A stretch of 64,000 bases of DNA from Panaeolus papilionaceus (GCA_015501605.1 JADNRZ010000021.1:248001-312000), one strand, 5' to 3'; numbered from the stretch's first letter, positions 35,959 to 48,575 are shown. Translations and numbers: made by a program. The notes: generated by a model from the sequence alone, not told the origin.

Positions 35959-37231
35959 ATGGATTCTAGGGAGGAGGTTTGATAAGCTTTTGAATATAAG
36001 CGAGCATCCAGTTGACTGTGGATATACTTAGGTCAGGGATGATATCGTTCGCCGAATTGGTGGAGGGATAGGCCCCCGTTTATCCAAAGCTGTGGCCAAG
36101 GGTTTGGTCTATTCCAAGGAAGAGGTCGAATTCTCTGATAAATATGTCATGATTTGTCATTACGAGCGTTCAGAAAACGGCGGGATCAAACCACTCGCCA
36201 GGTTCAATGCTGCGGGTAGGGACCGTTCCATTCACAATTTATTTCATTGTCTCTGAAATTTCGAAGAGCCTTCTCAATACACACCTGAAACAATTACGGC
36301 TATATTCAACGTTACGCCAGGTGTATTCCCAGATCACGGAGAGTACCTCAACGAGGATCCCACTGCTGATGACCCAGGTCTATACCGCATTCATCCAAGA
36401 GCGACTCCTGCATTCCTCATCACACACGGAGCATATATCATTTTAAAGCAAGCAGCACCGTCACTAGAGCCTCCAGACCTCTACAAGTTATACAGAAGCA
36501 GACGCCGAAATGCTGTGGATTATGGACCTGTAAATGGCATCACAGGTGAAAGATACGTGTTTTGGCCAGGCTTGTGTTCGACGAAACGATCTCCCAACCC
36601 CGATTATACACTGAAGCGTTGGAGAGAGATTTTGTCCGAAAAGGGGAAGAATGACGACGAGATTCTGTACAATGCGTGGAAGGGTCCGGGAAACCTATGG
36701 GCGCTTGTACGTCCCGACAGGTGCGATCTCATGATCCTGGAAACTTGACGCCCCCGCTAACGGGCTCATCACACCAGGTTCCCGATAGGCGAGACCCCGA
36801 TGAAAGTCCCCTCTTACACCGACGACGCTCTTCAACCAAAGGCACACATCTTCAAACTTCCACTTGAAGTTCAACTCCTCATCTGCGAGCGTATACACCC
36901 AAAATACATCCAAGCTTTCATGAGCACTTGCAAAGCCATGCATTTACGACTAGCTGGCGAAATCAATCATGTCGTTCATCGATACCTTCGTGAATGCGAA
37001 CCGTGGTACCTTCCAGCGGGACCCTTCAATTTTCCCAATGGAGACCAAGAAACCGATTGGTGGAACTCGCAATGGGTGGCCAAGGGGCTGGCTGGTGGTG
37101 AACTAGAGAGTCACATCCCTTGGCTGAGATACCGAAGAGCCTGCAGTCATAGTATGAGCATGTGGAATCGGATTCGTATTTGGCAAGTCGCTAAGCAGTT
37201 GGAGATGTGGAATAACGAATTCCCAGGGTAG
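35959..37231 (+). CDS. F-box protein, paralogue A
   Basis: Model join(35959..35976, 36032..36215, 36267..36720, 36778..37231), 369 residues, all in phase. The N-terminal 210 residues form a conserved region of unknown fold shared with the 53 kb paralogue (KYVMICHYE; QAAPSLEPP; DYGPVNGITG; AWKGPGNLWALVRPDR). The F-box-like segment starts at about residue 237 (FKLPLEVQLLICERI...STCKAM). The C-terminal block has WYLPAGPF, IPWLRYRRACSHSMSMW and RIRIWQVAKQLE, which I know from basidiomycete F-box families. F-box proteins usually link substrates to SCF ubiquitin ligases through Skp1; no substrate can be named. Intron positions match paralogue B exactly, and the last exon is 454 nt in both. Confidence 0.8.
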
Positions 37232-38177
37232 CATAGAGGCACGAACTGATAACAAGATTTTTAATCGAGATACTCATGATCCAAGACGAGAGACCGTGCC
37301 ACACTATCGAGAGCAAGAAGAATGACTCGGGGAGACGCTAGAGTACTTTATCAAGTTTGCTGGGGGGTTCCATTAAAGCGTTACACATCCTAAAATGCAA
37401 CCTTTGTAATAGTTGCTATCTCCAACTTTTTCGGACCAAGTTCCAAAATGAATGAGTAGAATCATCGTAGCCTACAGCAAGCATGTGCAAATTCCTTGAC
37501 AGCTCAGGGCCAAAGTAAACACAAGTCAGCCAGCATAGCAGAAATGGAAGCTTTATGAAAGGAAATATTAAAGCAGGTGAGGAGAAAGGAGGGGGAGAAG
37601 GGCTCAGGGGTGGACCAAGGTTCAAATCGATGGTTCAAGTCCAAGTTCAAGTTGAAGCCGTCAAAAAAGAGGATGCACGTGTTCAAGGAATCGGAGATTC
37701 AATATTCAATCAGCGCTTCGGGGATCACCGGCGCTCTTTCGCCAACCCAAGGCTAAGCTTGCGTTTCACATCGCAAGCAGAGTTCGGAACAGGCCACTTT
37801 TAGCTCGAGGGAACGTACTCATCATATTTTCTCTGTGAATCCGGGTACATATTCCCCTGAGTTATTAATGGGAACAATATCATTGATGCATGGAAAATGA
37901 TACACCTGGATGGATTGCACCAATTCTCATAAAAGTCGAAACGTCCATTGTGGTATCACACTGGGCACCCTCATTCTCTAACCCATCTCTAACCTTCACA
38001 TTCTTTTATTCCTGATGTTTGCCTTGGATTTTTGAGGCTACTGGGGACAGAGTATCAACGTCCCTTGACAGACCAGAGTCGATCACCACCGTTCACGTAG
38101 GTGTCTTCAAGTTTGTACTCACACTGGTGTTCATCGCTTAAGCTGTGTCGTTGACAGCGTCCTCTCACCTAATCAGA
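37232..38177. other. intergenic, no supported gene
   Basis: Short ORFs only. The 5' (signal peptide) exon of the 38.2 kb gene may lie here but could not be identified. Confidence 0.45.
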
Positions 38178-39215
38178 TGTCAACCCTCATTCTCGGAGAG
38201 CTGGCGCTACAATGCATGGAAGCTTATGTGGCCTGTACAGTTTCGTGTACACCTGCTTCCCTGACGTGCGTGTTCCCGCTGACTTTATGTCGTACTGTGA
38301 CATGTAATAGTTCGAATTGAACAATAGCACGACAATGGCAAGTGGGGCGCCACTTGCGATTTATCAATGTATTTGCCCGACCATCCAAACTGTGGCTGGG
38401 TGTGTCGCCGGTAACCAACCTACATTGTCTCAATGCAAGGTGGATACGGTACAGAATGCAATCGCAAAGAGTTGCAAAGAACAAGGTGTTCCATTTCCGA
38501 TGCAGACACTAATCGTAACGCCAGCGACATCAACCCCACTCGCCTCAAGTACCTCACCTATCCCTCCTGTGAATACCACCCCTTTACAACCCACCACCAC
38601 CACCAGACTCAACGCTCTCCCACCACCTATTTCAGTACCACCATCGTCCAATCATTCCCCCCTGCCTCAGGCCGCCATCATGATCGTTAGCACGAATGAT
38701 TCTAACAACAATTCGACGTTCAGCGAGACACCGACAAAGAGTGCCACTGTCCTCACAAATGGTCATCCTGCAGCTCGTGGCTCTAGCTCGGTAATGTCAA
38801 CGAATCCAACTAGCTCATATATTTCACTGTCGAAAGGAGGCTCCCACCAGGGTGGCATAAACGCCGGTGCCATTTCAGGAGCGGTGGTGGGAGTGTTGAT
38901 GGTGTTATTCCTAGTCTTTGTTCTCTTATGCATCAGATGTTGAAGAAAACGATAAGTGCAAAGGGAAGCGTTGATCGGTGACACGTACGACCGTCGAGAA
39001 TCCCAGCTGACACAAGTCATATCGGAGTACGCCGAATATTCGCCAGAAAAAGGTGAGATCCTTCCTTCATGAGGGTACGCAAAGGCTGACGTGTTGTCTC
39101 AGGGAATACAGTCTGCTCAGATGATCAGAGTGAGCACGAAACTCTGGTCGAGCCACAATATGGATACCCGAAAGAGAAAGAAAACGTAAATCGTCTGTTT
39201 GTTCCGTCATCATAG
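38178..39215 (+). pseudogene. CFEM-like single-pass membrane protein gene with two in-frame stops
   Basis: Exons 38178..38275, 38311..39052 and 39103..39215 join in phase; the exon carrying the start was not found. The 35-nt gap between the first two is short for an intron, so that junction is tentative. The Cys region includes SLCG, YTCFPD, YQCICPT, VAGC, SQCK and SCKEQ, a divergent CFEM-like set. A Pro/Thr/Ser stalk follows, then one membrane helix (GAISGAVVGVLMVLFLVFVLLC). Directly after it the frame hits TGA (38941-38943) and TAA (38953-38955), where intact relatives have a basic stop-transfer. The frame then stays open with EYSPEK, a 50-nt intron, and ends VEPQYGYPKEKE. Both stops are single C-to-T changes away from CGA and CAA. 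If translation ends at the TGA, a protein without a tail would result. First gene of a tandem array. Confidence 0.6.
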
Positions 39216-40373
39216 TCAACTGATCTTGATTGACGGTCGTAGCTGTCAACATGAATATTCAACATCAACCTAATAAAGAAGAAAATCGTGAAATGGATTG
39301 CGATGAAGAGCAGTTTTCGTAAAGGTTTTGACAATTAAGCGCCAATTTTGAACCATCCGAAGAGCCGACGCAAGGGCAGGTGACGGCTACTTCACTGTCG
39401 AACTAGTTAAGCTTCCACAAGAACCATGTGTATCCTAATGCTGATAAGCTCGCTGGAGTGAAGCAGTTTCAATCCCATCACCATTGAGAGCGATATCTAG
39501 AACAAGTTCAAAGCATAATTTCCCCGCAGAGGGCGAGGATAGGAGATTAGTATCGAGAGAGATCGGGGTCCTTAGCGGGAGATCCGAGCTTGGTGTCTTT
39601 TACGACTAGTCCCAACAGAGTTTCGAGGTGGTACAGGTTCTCAGGTTCTCCTTCAAGTCATCACGTGAAGCGTAAGAAGGAAACCGAGAGAGGTAAGCCA
39701 AATAGTTATACAGTGAGAAGGAGCGGTCCTGAGCATCACCAGATCGTAGAAGTCGCCATGCATGTTGGGCAGTCAGAAGCATGGTGCGTTCGGAGAGAAA
39801 CCCCGAATTTAGAGCTAGAACGGGAATCTTTTGTATCAAAAACAAGTACAGACGAACATAAAGAACAAATTGAACAAACAGAGAGGTTGTGAGAACGACA
39901 AGGAGGTTGGTGTTGTGACGTGGTGCAATTGCTCTGATTTCAAGGTTCGAGCTCCGACTGAAACATCGGCACCTTCCGAGGCGCCATTAACTGTGCCAAA
40001 ATTCTTATCGAGTAGAAAGTAATGCAGGGGAATATTTCTTGATGGGTAGATGTCAATTATTATCAACACCGTGGAGCTATACGTCTCCGTATCATCTCCC
40101 GCTTTGATGTGGTGTAATGTTAATAATAGGGCATCTGGATCAACGCCTGTGCAGCGATCAGTATCATATCATGCATTGGTTAGCTTCAGCGACGCTTCTG
40201 TTACGCTGATAAATGATGGGAATTGTTAGTAATTCTTGAATTGGTATTTCCAATCAGGATATTTTTTGAAATCAGGCTTGGTTCCAGGTATATATCAACC
40301 TAGCGCTGATGCGGTAACTGTTATCTATCCAGACCTCGATCTCCCCATACTCAATCAGCATTGTATCCATATT
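39216..40373. other. intergenic, no supported gene
   Basis: Small ORFs only, on both strands; no domain or signal seen. The start of the 40.4 kb gene may be here. Confidence 0.45.
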
Positions 40374-41299
40374 GCCACGCATTCAAAAACATGGTTTGTC
40401 TTAACATGCCAGAAGAGGCACTTACGTTTCCACTCCCGTCCAGTTGCACTATTGTCAAAGATTGCCAGTATGCGAATTCGAGCGCAGTTAATTCATGCTC
40501 ATCGACGCTTGCTGGACAGGGCGACGTTCAGTGTTGCAAGACACGCGGATTTATTTCCCTTTAGATGCAAGTGCATTCTGAATTCCGATAGCCAAGCTTT
40601 TGAAACATCGCCATGTACGCCGGATACCCTGGGGGGTGTAATCCCTGACCAACCTGGCGCAATCTGTCTCACCACTATGGGTTCGAGTATATTTATATCA
40701 GCTTCACAGACATTTACACAATTATCCAACTTAAATACAGCACCCACACCTTTCGCATCATCCTTTCTCGGAAACCCCGCGAGTTTGTTGAGCGGCACTT
40801 CTTCGAGTTATTGGGGTTCCATCGCTCCACCGGTGCACGACATACCGTTCAACACACCCGATCCATCCCGTACACACATAAAAAAAAACGGACACTACTA
40901 CAGCGACGCTGCATTGACCTCCCCTCCGGCCAGTTCATTGCACTCGACTGAAGATACCAATGGTCAGTCAAAAACGAAAAGCGTCATAGTCGGACCCGTT
41001 GTTGGGGCGTTAATCGGAGCCTTGTCGTCGCATGCATCGTTGTGTATGTTCGACGTCGAAAGGGTGATCAAATAGGATTTTTGTAGACGAGGGCGGCATA
41101 GAAACCAGCGGAACAATACGCTTCACGATGCTACGAGATTTAAACCGGTGGAAGAAGGTACGCTAGATCGTGCTACATAATTTCCTCGTGCAACTGCTGA
41201 TGTTCCTCGCTTGACTCCATAGGCTCGTGTAATTTAAACTTCGACGAGGAGAAAAGTTCCTTTCCTGAACCTCAATATGGATATTCCAAAGAGAAATGA
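40374..41299 (+). pseudogene. CFEM-like membrane protein gene with frameshifts in the membrane segment
   Basis: Exons ~40374..40467, 40520..41157 and 41223..41299. The Cys region reads SSCTIVKDC, then RCKCI, SPCTP and AIC, CFEM-like but diverged. After a Ser/Thr-rich stalk the membrane segment starts VIVGPVVGALIGA. The natural continuation (LVVACIVVYVRRRKGDQ) is in a different frame from 41021 to about 41085, and the original frame has a TAG at 41073-41075. From about 41088 the original frame again looks coding, through a GT-AG intron to the end FPEPQYGYSKEK. Two compensating indels explain this best. The tail motif EPQYGY.KEK is shared with the 38 and 42 kb neighbours, which marks the three as tandem paralogues. 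The 5' end is not resolved. Confidence 0.55.
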
Positions 41300-42049
41300 A
41301 GGGTGGGTTCGTTTTGATCCTCTTTGAGCCTAACGTCGACTGAAGGATCTCAAAAGCTTCATTAGACGTAACTCTCAACTGTGATGACGGATGATGCCGA
41401 CCGTGTCCCCAAAGTGGGAATATTTGTTACAATCGATATCAAAGAATAGAAAATAGAATGAAAAATAAATGACATAGTCGAATCTGGAAGATACCGTGCA
41501 GCCAAGTCGGGCTACACTAAACGTGGTCGTAAACGGGAAGGTGACGATGTCGCTAAATGTAGGATAAACCGCCGTGTTGTAAAAGTACTGAAAATGCGAA
41601 TTTGGGAGGGATGTGGCTTCGGAGCTCATCACTGGACTTGAACGCGACTCACGCGAACATTCGAAGAACGATCAACTGCAGCGCTTCGCTCGTCCGCAAA
41701 CAGAGATTACATAAAGTGATTCGCCATCATCTCATAATGCACCAACAGGGCATCTCATCATATTCAGGGGGTGACCCACAAGGTCCAGAATAAGCCTCAT
41801 CAGTTCCTGAAAGATGAGATTTAACACAGCTAACCTGGACACGGATGCATTTAGCTTAGATCCTGAAACTCATAATGAGTACGTGGAGACACATCCTTGA
41901 TGTTTCAGACGAGCGCATCGTCCACACCATTCGTGGCAAGAGTGATGGGTGAATCAATAACGCTGTGTGAACAAGTAAGATCTGATGAACACACTGTGTA
42001 CCAGTGGCCTATGAGACACTCCACACTTTTCTAGCACTGCAATAGGGAA
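41300..42049. other. intergenic, no supported gene
   Basis: Only short ORFs; no domain evidence. Confidence 0.45.
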
Positions 42050-43194
42050 ATGATAGGATATAGTTACTTATTTTTATGTCAAGCCGTGATTATAACCCCA
42101 GCTGACTGGATTGTCGATACAGTTCGTTCCTTTAATACAGAGTCGACCTACTCTAGCCTGCATCTCATTGACCTGGTTGACCACCTTCTGGATCACCTGA
42201 GCTGGTCCTCCCAAGCATCCCATACTACTGAACTATCCTGTATCCACCGAGAGGGTATGGGTGCATTGTTCTCCACGTCTAAACCCACGCCAACCCCAAA
42301 TACGGTCGCTGACCATTTAGGAATGCAACCTAATGTACTATCAGGACACAGATGCGAAAACACAAAGAGGTATGTGTCATGCATCTGTTCTGTATCCTTT
42401 GTATTCATGACCTAGTGTCTTCCAGCGGCAGTGACTGTACTCAAATGACCACTGCAACATCAACAAACCACACCAAATCCCCTTCAAATGGACCAGTGAC
42501 TCTCACCAGTCAGAATCTCTCTTCCGTTGTATTACCAACAAGTACAACAGATGACACGTCGAGACTCGACGCTACATCCGACGCTACACCGTCTGAGGCT
42601 ACGAGTCAAATCCCACCCTCGACACCGCTGTTATCCCAACCAACGACTTTACTAGCAGACAGTTTTACTGCCTCTTTGCAACAGTTTGGTACATCCAATT
42701 CTATCCGCCCATTATCAGTTTCAGTACCGATGATCGCCACTACTCCTTCCTCCCGTACATCTTATGCTTCAGATGTTCCACTGCCTACATTAACAGCCAC
42801 CTATGCGACAGATGTGTCCACACATTCAACTGTGGTCTCTGATCCCCATCCGAATCAGTTGACGAAAAAAGGTGTCAGCGGAAGTGTGATTGCTGGAGGA
42901 ATTGTGGCGGCAGTACTTGCACTGTGTATCATAGTTGCAGTGCTCCTTTACATGAGGAGACGGGCAAGGCAGGAGCGGGATGGTTGGAAACGACAGAGCT
43001 ATGAGACCTCTCTCCGAGAAACATCTGAGCCAGGCTGGGAGTCCAACAATTACCAAAATGAAGCTGATCCAGAACGCGCGAAGGTCGTCGATCATCATCT
43101 TTCTGGCCACACCATTACGGACGCCGCTAGCGACTTGGAATATGTCGAACCTAATTATGGATATCCTAGGGAAAAGATGGGTTACGCTTTGTAG
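42050..43194 (+). CDS. Ser/Thr-rich single-pass membrane protein, third member of the array
   Basis: Model join(42050..42369, 42426..43194), 362 residues. The intron (GTATGT to TTCCAG) is in phase. The N-terminus begins with a hydrophobic stretch (YSYLFLCQAVIIT), a possible signal peptide. Few cysteines remain (ELSCIH, HRCEN, SDCTQ), so the CFEM-like domain is degenerate, or part of it lies in an intron I did not resolve. The stalk (about residues 125-270) is very rich in Thr and Ser, likely O-glycosylated. One membrane helix (GGIVAAVLALCIIVAVLLY) is followed by MRRRARQE and a tail of about 80 residues ending EYVEPNYGYPREKMGYAL. Unlike its two upstream neighbours, the membrane and tail region is intact. 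Confidence 0.65.
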
Positions 43195-43480
43195 AATTTC
43201 TATACCCCTCCGGCTTGTGGAGCAGGCCGCTTCCCATTTCGCCCTTGTTACAACAATTTCTTTTTTGTGGATGAGTAAAATCTATAGATACCCCTCATTT
43301 CCGAACATGGCGTAACTTATGGTAAACATCAAAATCGTATATTCATCATGAGCTTACATCAAAGGAAATAGATATAAATACATACACCACATCACACTTA
43401 TAGGTCAAAAGACCATCAGGTCCTACAATAACACGACCCAAAATAAACGCAGATCTTCGAAATCATGAAACATCATCGCA

Positions 43481-45274
43481 TCAGACTTTTGAAATCTCCG
43501 ACTCGTATGGGCTTGGCGGTCTCCGCTGTGGGGTTGGCAGAGGTGGGACCTCAGGAACTTCCTCGAATGGAGCCAGGCCAGACGTTGCCACTGTCACTGT
43601 TGACCGCGCACCGGAACTTCGAACCCCACCACGGCTATTCCTCCCAAACACATCTCCATAATCCGGTGGTAAGCTCTCCAGATCGTCCTCCATATTTACC
43701 AGTCTCATAGGCAATGGCCCAGCATCGACTTCAACGCGTCGCAATGGCATCAAACGGGCTTGCGATGACGTCTGACTATAAACTGACAGACTCCGCGTCG
43801 AACCCACCTGGCCGAGGTGTGACTCAGAGGTATAGCTGTGACGTGAAATACTGGAGGGATCTTGACTTTGTCCTGCTTCTGATGCGTGGAATGATGAAAA
43901 TCCCGATACCGATTCTGATGGTCTGGGGACGGGTGACGATCCTGAGCTGTATATGGCTGCTTCGGGAGACCAGTTGCGGATATAACCTGCTTTCTCCGAG
44001 GGACCGCTAGGAGGACCAGAGTCGCCTCCATGAATGATCTCTCCGCTGGTGTTTGAGACGAGCTGACCAGATTCGACTTGGGACATATCTGGCGAGACAG
44101 ACCCTGCCAAAACCGCGTTGTTGAATGGATTTGTAGGGTCATTATCTGGGTCGCGTAATTGTTGGTTTACAAGCGTTCTGTTTCTTCGTCGTCGCCAGTA
44201 GCAGAAGAGAACAAGGGTAGCAATAATTGCGAGAACTCCGAGAACAGCACCAAGAATAGCCCCGAGAGGAACTTTCGACTCGCGATCCGTGATAAGATTT
44301 CCAGCGTGGTCGATATTCGTCCCTGCCGCATTGTGAGGTTGGTTGGGGGAAGTATGTGATGGACCATCGGCGGTCCCGGGTCCAAAGGCAGCGGTTCCTG
44401 TACGAGGAGCGCTCGTAGGTGATGAGCCTGTTGTACTGTTGTTTGTATTGGATGAGCCAGTGGTTGTGTTGCTCGATCCTGTCGTGCCGTCCGTCGACGA
44501 CGAAGTGTTGCCAGAGTCTGGACGACTTGTAGGGTCCGTAGGGATAGTTTGAACGGGGGTATCACGAGAGGTGGTGGGATCGGGGCGTGGTCCCGGCGTT
44601 GGCGTTGGTGTCGGGGTAGGGGTAGGGGTTGGCCGTGGGGTTGGCCGCGGTGTTGGAGTTGGAGTGGGAGCTGGTGCTGCGATCTCCAACACAAATCGGT
44701 CAATGACCAGTTGAGAATTCCCAGTTTGACCGTTGGTATAAACGCCTCGACTATCGGCCTTGTTGCTAACAGTTACAGTATGAACACCATTTCCACCCCA
44801 TTCCTGACGCCATAACATCGACTGAAAGAAAGAAAATATGCCTCGGAGGAAGTTCGGAGCGTGTCCAAGTCTGAAGGCTCACCGGTGGTCTTTGCCCATT
44901 ATCTGAACGATCGTAGGCGTCTATTTGAAATCGTTGTCCACCACCACCATTACAATCAAAGCAAATGTCATAGAGACCACCATTTGAGCGCCTCATCCCG
45001 TAGTATGATACGGCGCGGGCGGCAACTAAGCTTCCAATAAGTGTTCTCGAAGTGAATCAGGGTGAACAGATATAACTAACCCGGAAAGGTCTAGACAGGG
45101 ATAATGAGCAGGAGGGGATGAAAATAGTAGCACGCAACTTACGAAGGTTACGCTAGCGCTCAGATCGTTTGTTGAGGCCAAAGTGATCGTATTGTCGTGA
45201 TTCCAGCCTTCTCTAAACCAACCACCAGAGTACTGTAGCCTGCCATCCCGATCATCCAGCGTTAACGAGCTCAT
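43481..45274 (-). CDS. membrane protein with FxFxG...YYG ectodomain, mucin-like stalk and long tail
   Basis: Model: 45274..45143, 45090..45081, 45025..44883, 44821..43481; 541 residues, all in phase. The 10-nt microexon 45090..45081 supplies TFPG and completes VTFTFPG...AVSYYG, the hallmark of a large basidiomycete family of extracellular domains. The start MSSLTLDDRDG...YSGGW is also typical, so the first Met was placed there; many relatives lack an obvious signal peptide. The domain continues GGLYDICFDC and HTVTVSNKADSRG. A Pro/Thr and then Ser/Thr/Asn-rich stalk follows, one membrane helix (about residues 279-304, LGAILGAVLGVLAIIATLVLF) with WRRRR, and a Ser-rich tail of about 235 residues. 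Function unknown; a surface sensor or adhesion role is often assumed for this layout. Confidence 0.8.
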
Positions 45275-46798
45275 GAGACTGACTCAGCACCGCAGGGGAG
45301 TATAGGGACCTAGAATGTCTTCTGCTGCTGTAGTGATGGAGGAGGGAGAAAGAAAGTAAACACGACCTTTGCTCACTCATGGTGACGCTCTCACAGTTCG
45401 ACGTCGCCTGGAACGCGCAATCAAGGGATGAAGTCGTTCCTGGATGATACAGCCAAGTCCGAGCTTGGCATTGATGGGTTATGTCTGAGCTGTGTCCGTG
45501 ATCTCCCCGAATACTCAATTGGACGCGTAATTTATAATTACCAGGCATTGCTGCTCTGAGGGAACGTATTTGGCGCTTGTACTTTCTGCAAGGTATATCT
45601 AGGGATGAATATATAGAGAGAGACCAAAGAGGAAGAGGACAACGGGAGTGTTGCGAGTTGTGGCCGCAGTTGATATTCCCACAGCTTAGGTATCGGATTC
45701 GGTGAGCCTGGACAATGGACATCGCTGTGTGCAAAACAGGCAATGCGAGGCTGTGTCATCGAACAAAGACATAAAAATTGGAAACTCATCAGAAGAAAAA
45801 TCTGATGAAGTACTCATAGGCTTCCCTGCAAATATGATAACGATAGACGCATGATTCAACTCTCAAGCATGGCTCTCAATGGATGGCGCTGAGAGCTTCT
45901 GCGCTTACACTGATAAATATCTGCAAGTGTGGAGACATGATCGCCAGTCGACGAAAATCATTGATTCTTCGGTAGAACTGGGAATAAAAGGAGTTGAAAA
46001 AGCAGCGCAAATTCAATGCACCCATGCGCTCACATATCTGTTAACGACGCCCAACTTGTATCTTCTCTGGTCAACTCGTTGAGGACTAGGTCCTAAAATC
46101 CTGAATGAATGCAGGATGCGACTTCCTAATGTTACTCTTATTTATGCAAGTAGGTCAACTCTAGTGATGAATCAGAATCGGCAAACGATGGTCGATTCAG
46201 ACTGCGATCGCAACGCGACATTTATGAATATAGTTCGTGTCACCTCGCAATCCGGCGAATTCACAGAGGCGCGGCATGATGGTCCGTGCACCAATAAAAT
46301 ATACGACACGTGATTGAGTCGCGACCTCAGCCTGAGCCTCGCGTCGAGGGATCGAACGTTCAACCTGCATGGTACATAACTGGTTTCATGGACTACTCTA
46401 GAAAGGCCAGACGCGGGGATCCCGCCATTTAGACAGAGTACCAGGTATGACAGATTAGTTTATTTACACGTTTGTACATCTCATAGCTGGAATAGGCAAG
46501 GGTAGAGGGCAGAGAAAATATGTACACTCAAGCCCAAAGTAGTACAAGTCATGGCCACTAGCAATTTAGATGGATCAATGAAGTTTCAACGCCATCATTC
46601 CAACCGTCCGAATCCCAGGTGTTCATACTCCTGAAAGTGAGTATTATATGTTCCGCAGACCATTGGAGCTATTTATAGAACAGATGAGCGGCCGCGAGGA
46701 CCCAGCCATTGATTTAGGTCGAGGTCGTTACGGTATTCATTGAATTGACACATACACTAGACACCGCAACAGACTCCTGAATTCAGGATCGCCCCAAG
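45275..46798. other. intergenic, one unexplained open frame
   Basis: The minus strand between about 45555 and 45370 is open for roughly 60 codons containing GDHGHSSDITHQC and several Cys. I could not join it convincingly to the 45.27 kb gene, of which it might be an alternative 5' exon. Confidence 0.35.
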
Positions 46799-46805
46799 TA
46801 TAAAT
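46799..46805 (+). promoter_or_regulatory. TATA box of the GPI-type CFEM gene
   Basis: TATAAAT 45-51 nt upstream of the ATG at 46850. Confidence 0.55.
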
Positions 46806-46849
46806 TTTGGGGGAGCGCAGATACAGAACCATTCTTCCTGCACCTAACC

Positions 46850-47546
46850 ATGATTCTCAACGTTCCCGTCCTGCTTTTCATTTTCTGCAACGCCCTCTCA
46901 GCTCGTGCATCCCTCGTTCCTCGTCAGAATGGTCCAGGTACGGCTTAAACAACCCCGTCTCCCACTCATCATCCAATACTCATCTTCTTACATGACTCAG
47001 ATTGCATCCCAACATGTTTCTCAACCCTTTACAGCGACACGTGTCCCGACAACACAGATGCCAAGTGTTTGTGCGGTCAGACTCATTTTGGCACTGATAT
47101 GTATCTGTGTCTAAACACATTCTGCGACGCTTCGGACCTTGACAATGCTGTCCAAAGTGTTGAAGGGATGTGTAGTAACGCAGTAAGCACCCTTCACATC
47201 CCTCCTGATCATAAGGCAATCGGTACCATTAAGGAATGCCCCTGACTATTATGTATGTACAACCTTACAGGCCGTACCAGTAATACTCGGACCAGCAGAT
47301 AGCTCAACCTCTTCGGATGCTCCAAGTTCAACATCGAGCTCTGATGCTCCAGGGCAGTCAACGTCCACAAGCACCTCGAAACCTCCAGCGACTTCCACTA
47401 GCAAAACCTCATCTCCAACATCGGCTTCTCGAACTCCAACACAAACAACTCCAACACCAACGCCATCTAAGGGCGGCGCAGCAATGAGCACCTCGGACAA
47501 ATGGGCCATCACATGGGCCATCGGTGTTTTGGCAATCGCACTATAA
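46850..47546 (+). CDS. CFEM-domain protein, probably GPI-anchored
   Basis: Model join(46850..46937, 47001..47182, 47271..47546), 181 residues, in phase. A signal peptide (LNVPVLLFIFCNALSARA) is followed by a full eight-cysteine CFEM domain: DCIPTC, DTC, DAKCLC, LCLNTFC and GMC. The Asp before CLC sits where CFEM proteins place the haem-iron ligand (family knowledge from Candida CFEM proteins). A Ser/Thr/Pro-rich region (about 95-160) and a hydrophobic C-terminus (WAITWAIGVLAIAL) with no charged tail follow, which is the GPI-anchor pattern. This differs from the other CFEM-type genes here, which have a membrane helix and a cytoplasmic tail. Likely wall or membrane location; haem or iron handling is possible but not shown. 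Confidence 0.87.
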
Positions 47547-48569
47547 TTGGGCTGAAATTGACCCAATTGCTTCGACACCAGCCAAGCATGATTATAATCT
47601 CCCAACTTCCTCCACCGTCACGACGCTCCTCTCTTGACTCTGTAATTACTCCCGTGTTCCTCTGTTCGCCTCTATCACGTAGTTATATTTCTTTTGACAC
47701 TATCCCGGTTTGCTGAATAGCGTTTGTTGAATGAAAAGTTTCAAGTGATTTTTTTTATTACTGTGCACCTAATTGAATGAAGCTGTTGGCTTGAATATGC
47801 GATATGTATCCTTTGGAATTCGTTCATCAATGCAAAACAATGGCAATGTCGCGTAGAATGCGCGAATGGTAAGATGTATGGCACGACCCGACAATGTGCA
47901 TCTGGACACGGCACAAGTACGGCTCCGACTCAGCCGTAAGCGAGTGGAGTCATAACCAGGATACGCGTAAGCAATTGTGATATTCACCGACCAAGTCCAT
48001 GTGGTCTCACTAGCGCCTGCGAATTTGGCAGCCATCAATTATGCCAAGAACGTAGAAAACGCTAACTTGGGATTTACATCGAATCATCGTCCTCGGATTA
48101 TCCGAAGATTAAAGGGTAAGTATGTAATCATTGATGGGTACCAGCTGCATGACCTTCACGAATATTCAGGATTGAACTAGGAGTAAAGCGCGCAGCCGTT
48201 GAAATGTCAAGTTATATGCAGTAGTTGAGTTATTATTAGCTTTTAAATACGAGAGGATTTGCATCCAGTACTGTCGATCCCCTTGTCCAATTTTGCTCCC
48301 AGTTTGGTATCATCTTCAATTGAACGGTGTCCCGCATACCTCATCGAGTGCGGTTCCTCTCCCTGACTCGCTCATATGATGATAACCATCGTTTGGAAGA
48401 CTTTTCACCGCCGCGTCGCTGATGCTTAACAGAAGGTACGTATCCACTTCCGGAATAGTCGGTATATGGTCTAATTGAAGGTCAACGTGATTTTCGTCTG
48501 TACTGATTTGCTGGAGCGCTCCACCCACACCTGCTGCCATTTCAGGAATTGGCCGGTTCAGAAAATGCA
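47547..48569. other. intergenic, no supported gene
   Basis: Short ORFs on both strands without domain or splice support. Confidence 0.45.
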
Positions 48570-48575
48570 TATAAG
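48570..48575 (+). promoter_or_regulatory. possible TATA box of the small secreted protein gene
   Basis: TATAAG, 215 nt upstream of the ATG at 48785. The distance allows a leader intron in the pyrimidine-rich region 48610-48690. Confidence 0.35.

Noticed and set aside
37619..37645. GGTTCAAATCG, like the T-arm of a tRNA
   Set aside because: No matching acceptor, D or anticodon stems within 80 nt.
42352..42425. ORF starting inside the 42 kb gene with several Cys (VCVMHLFCILC)
   Set aside because: This part is the GTATGT...TTCCAG intron; the real frame enters from 42050.
45252..45743. 163-codon minus-strand ORF upstream of the FxFxG...YYG gene
   Set aside because: Low-complexity and in a different frame; the family start fits the Met at 45274 without it.
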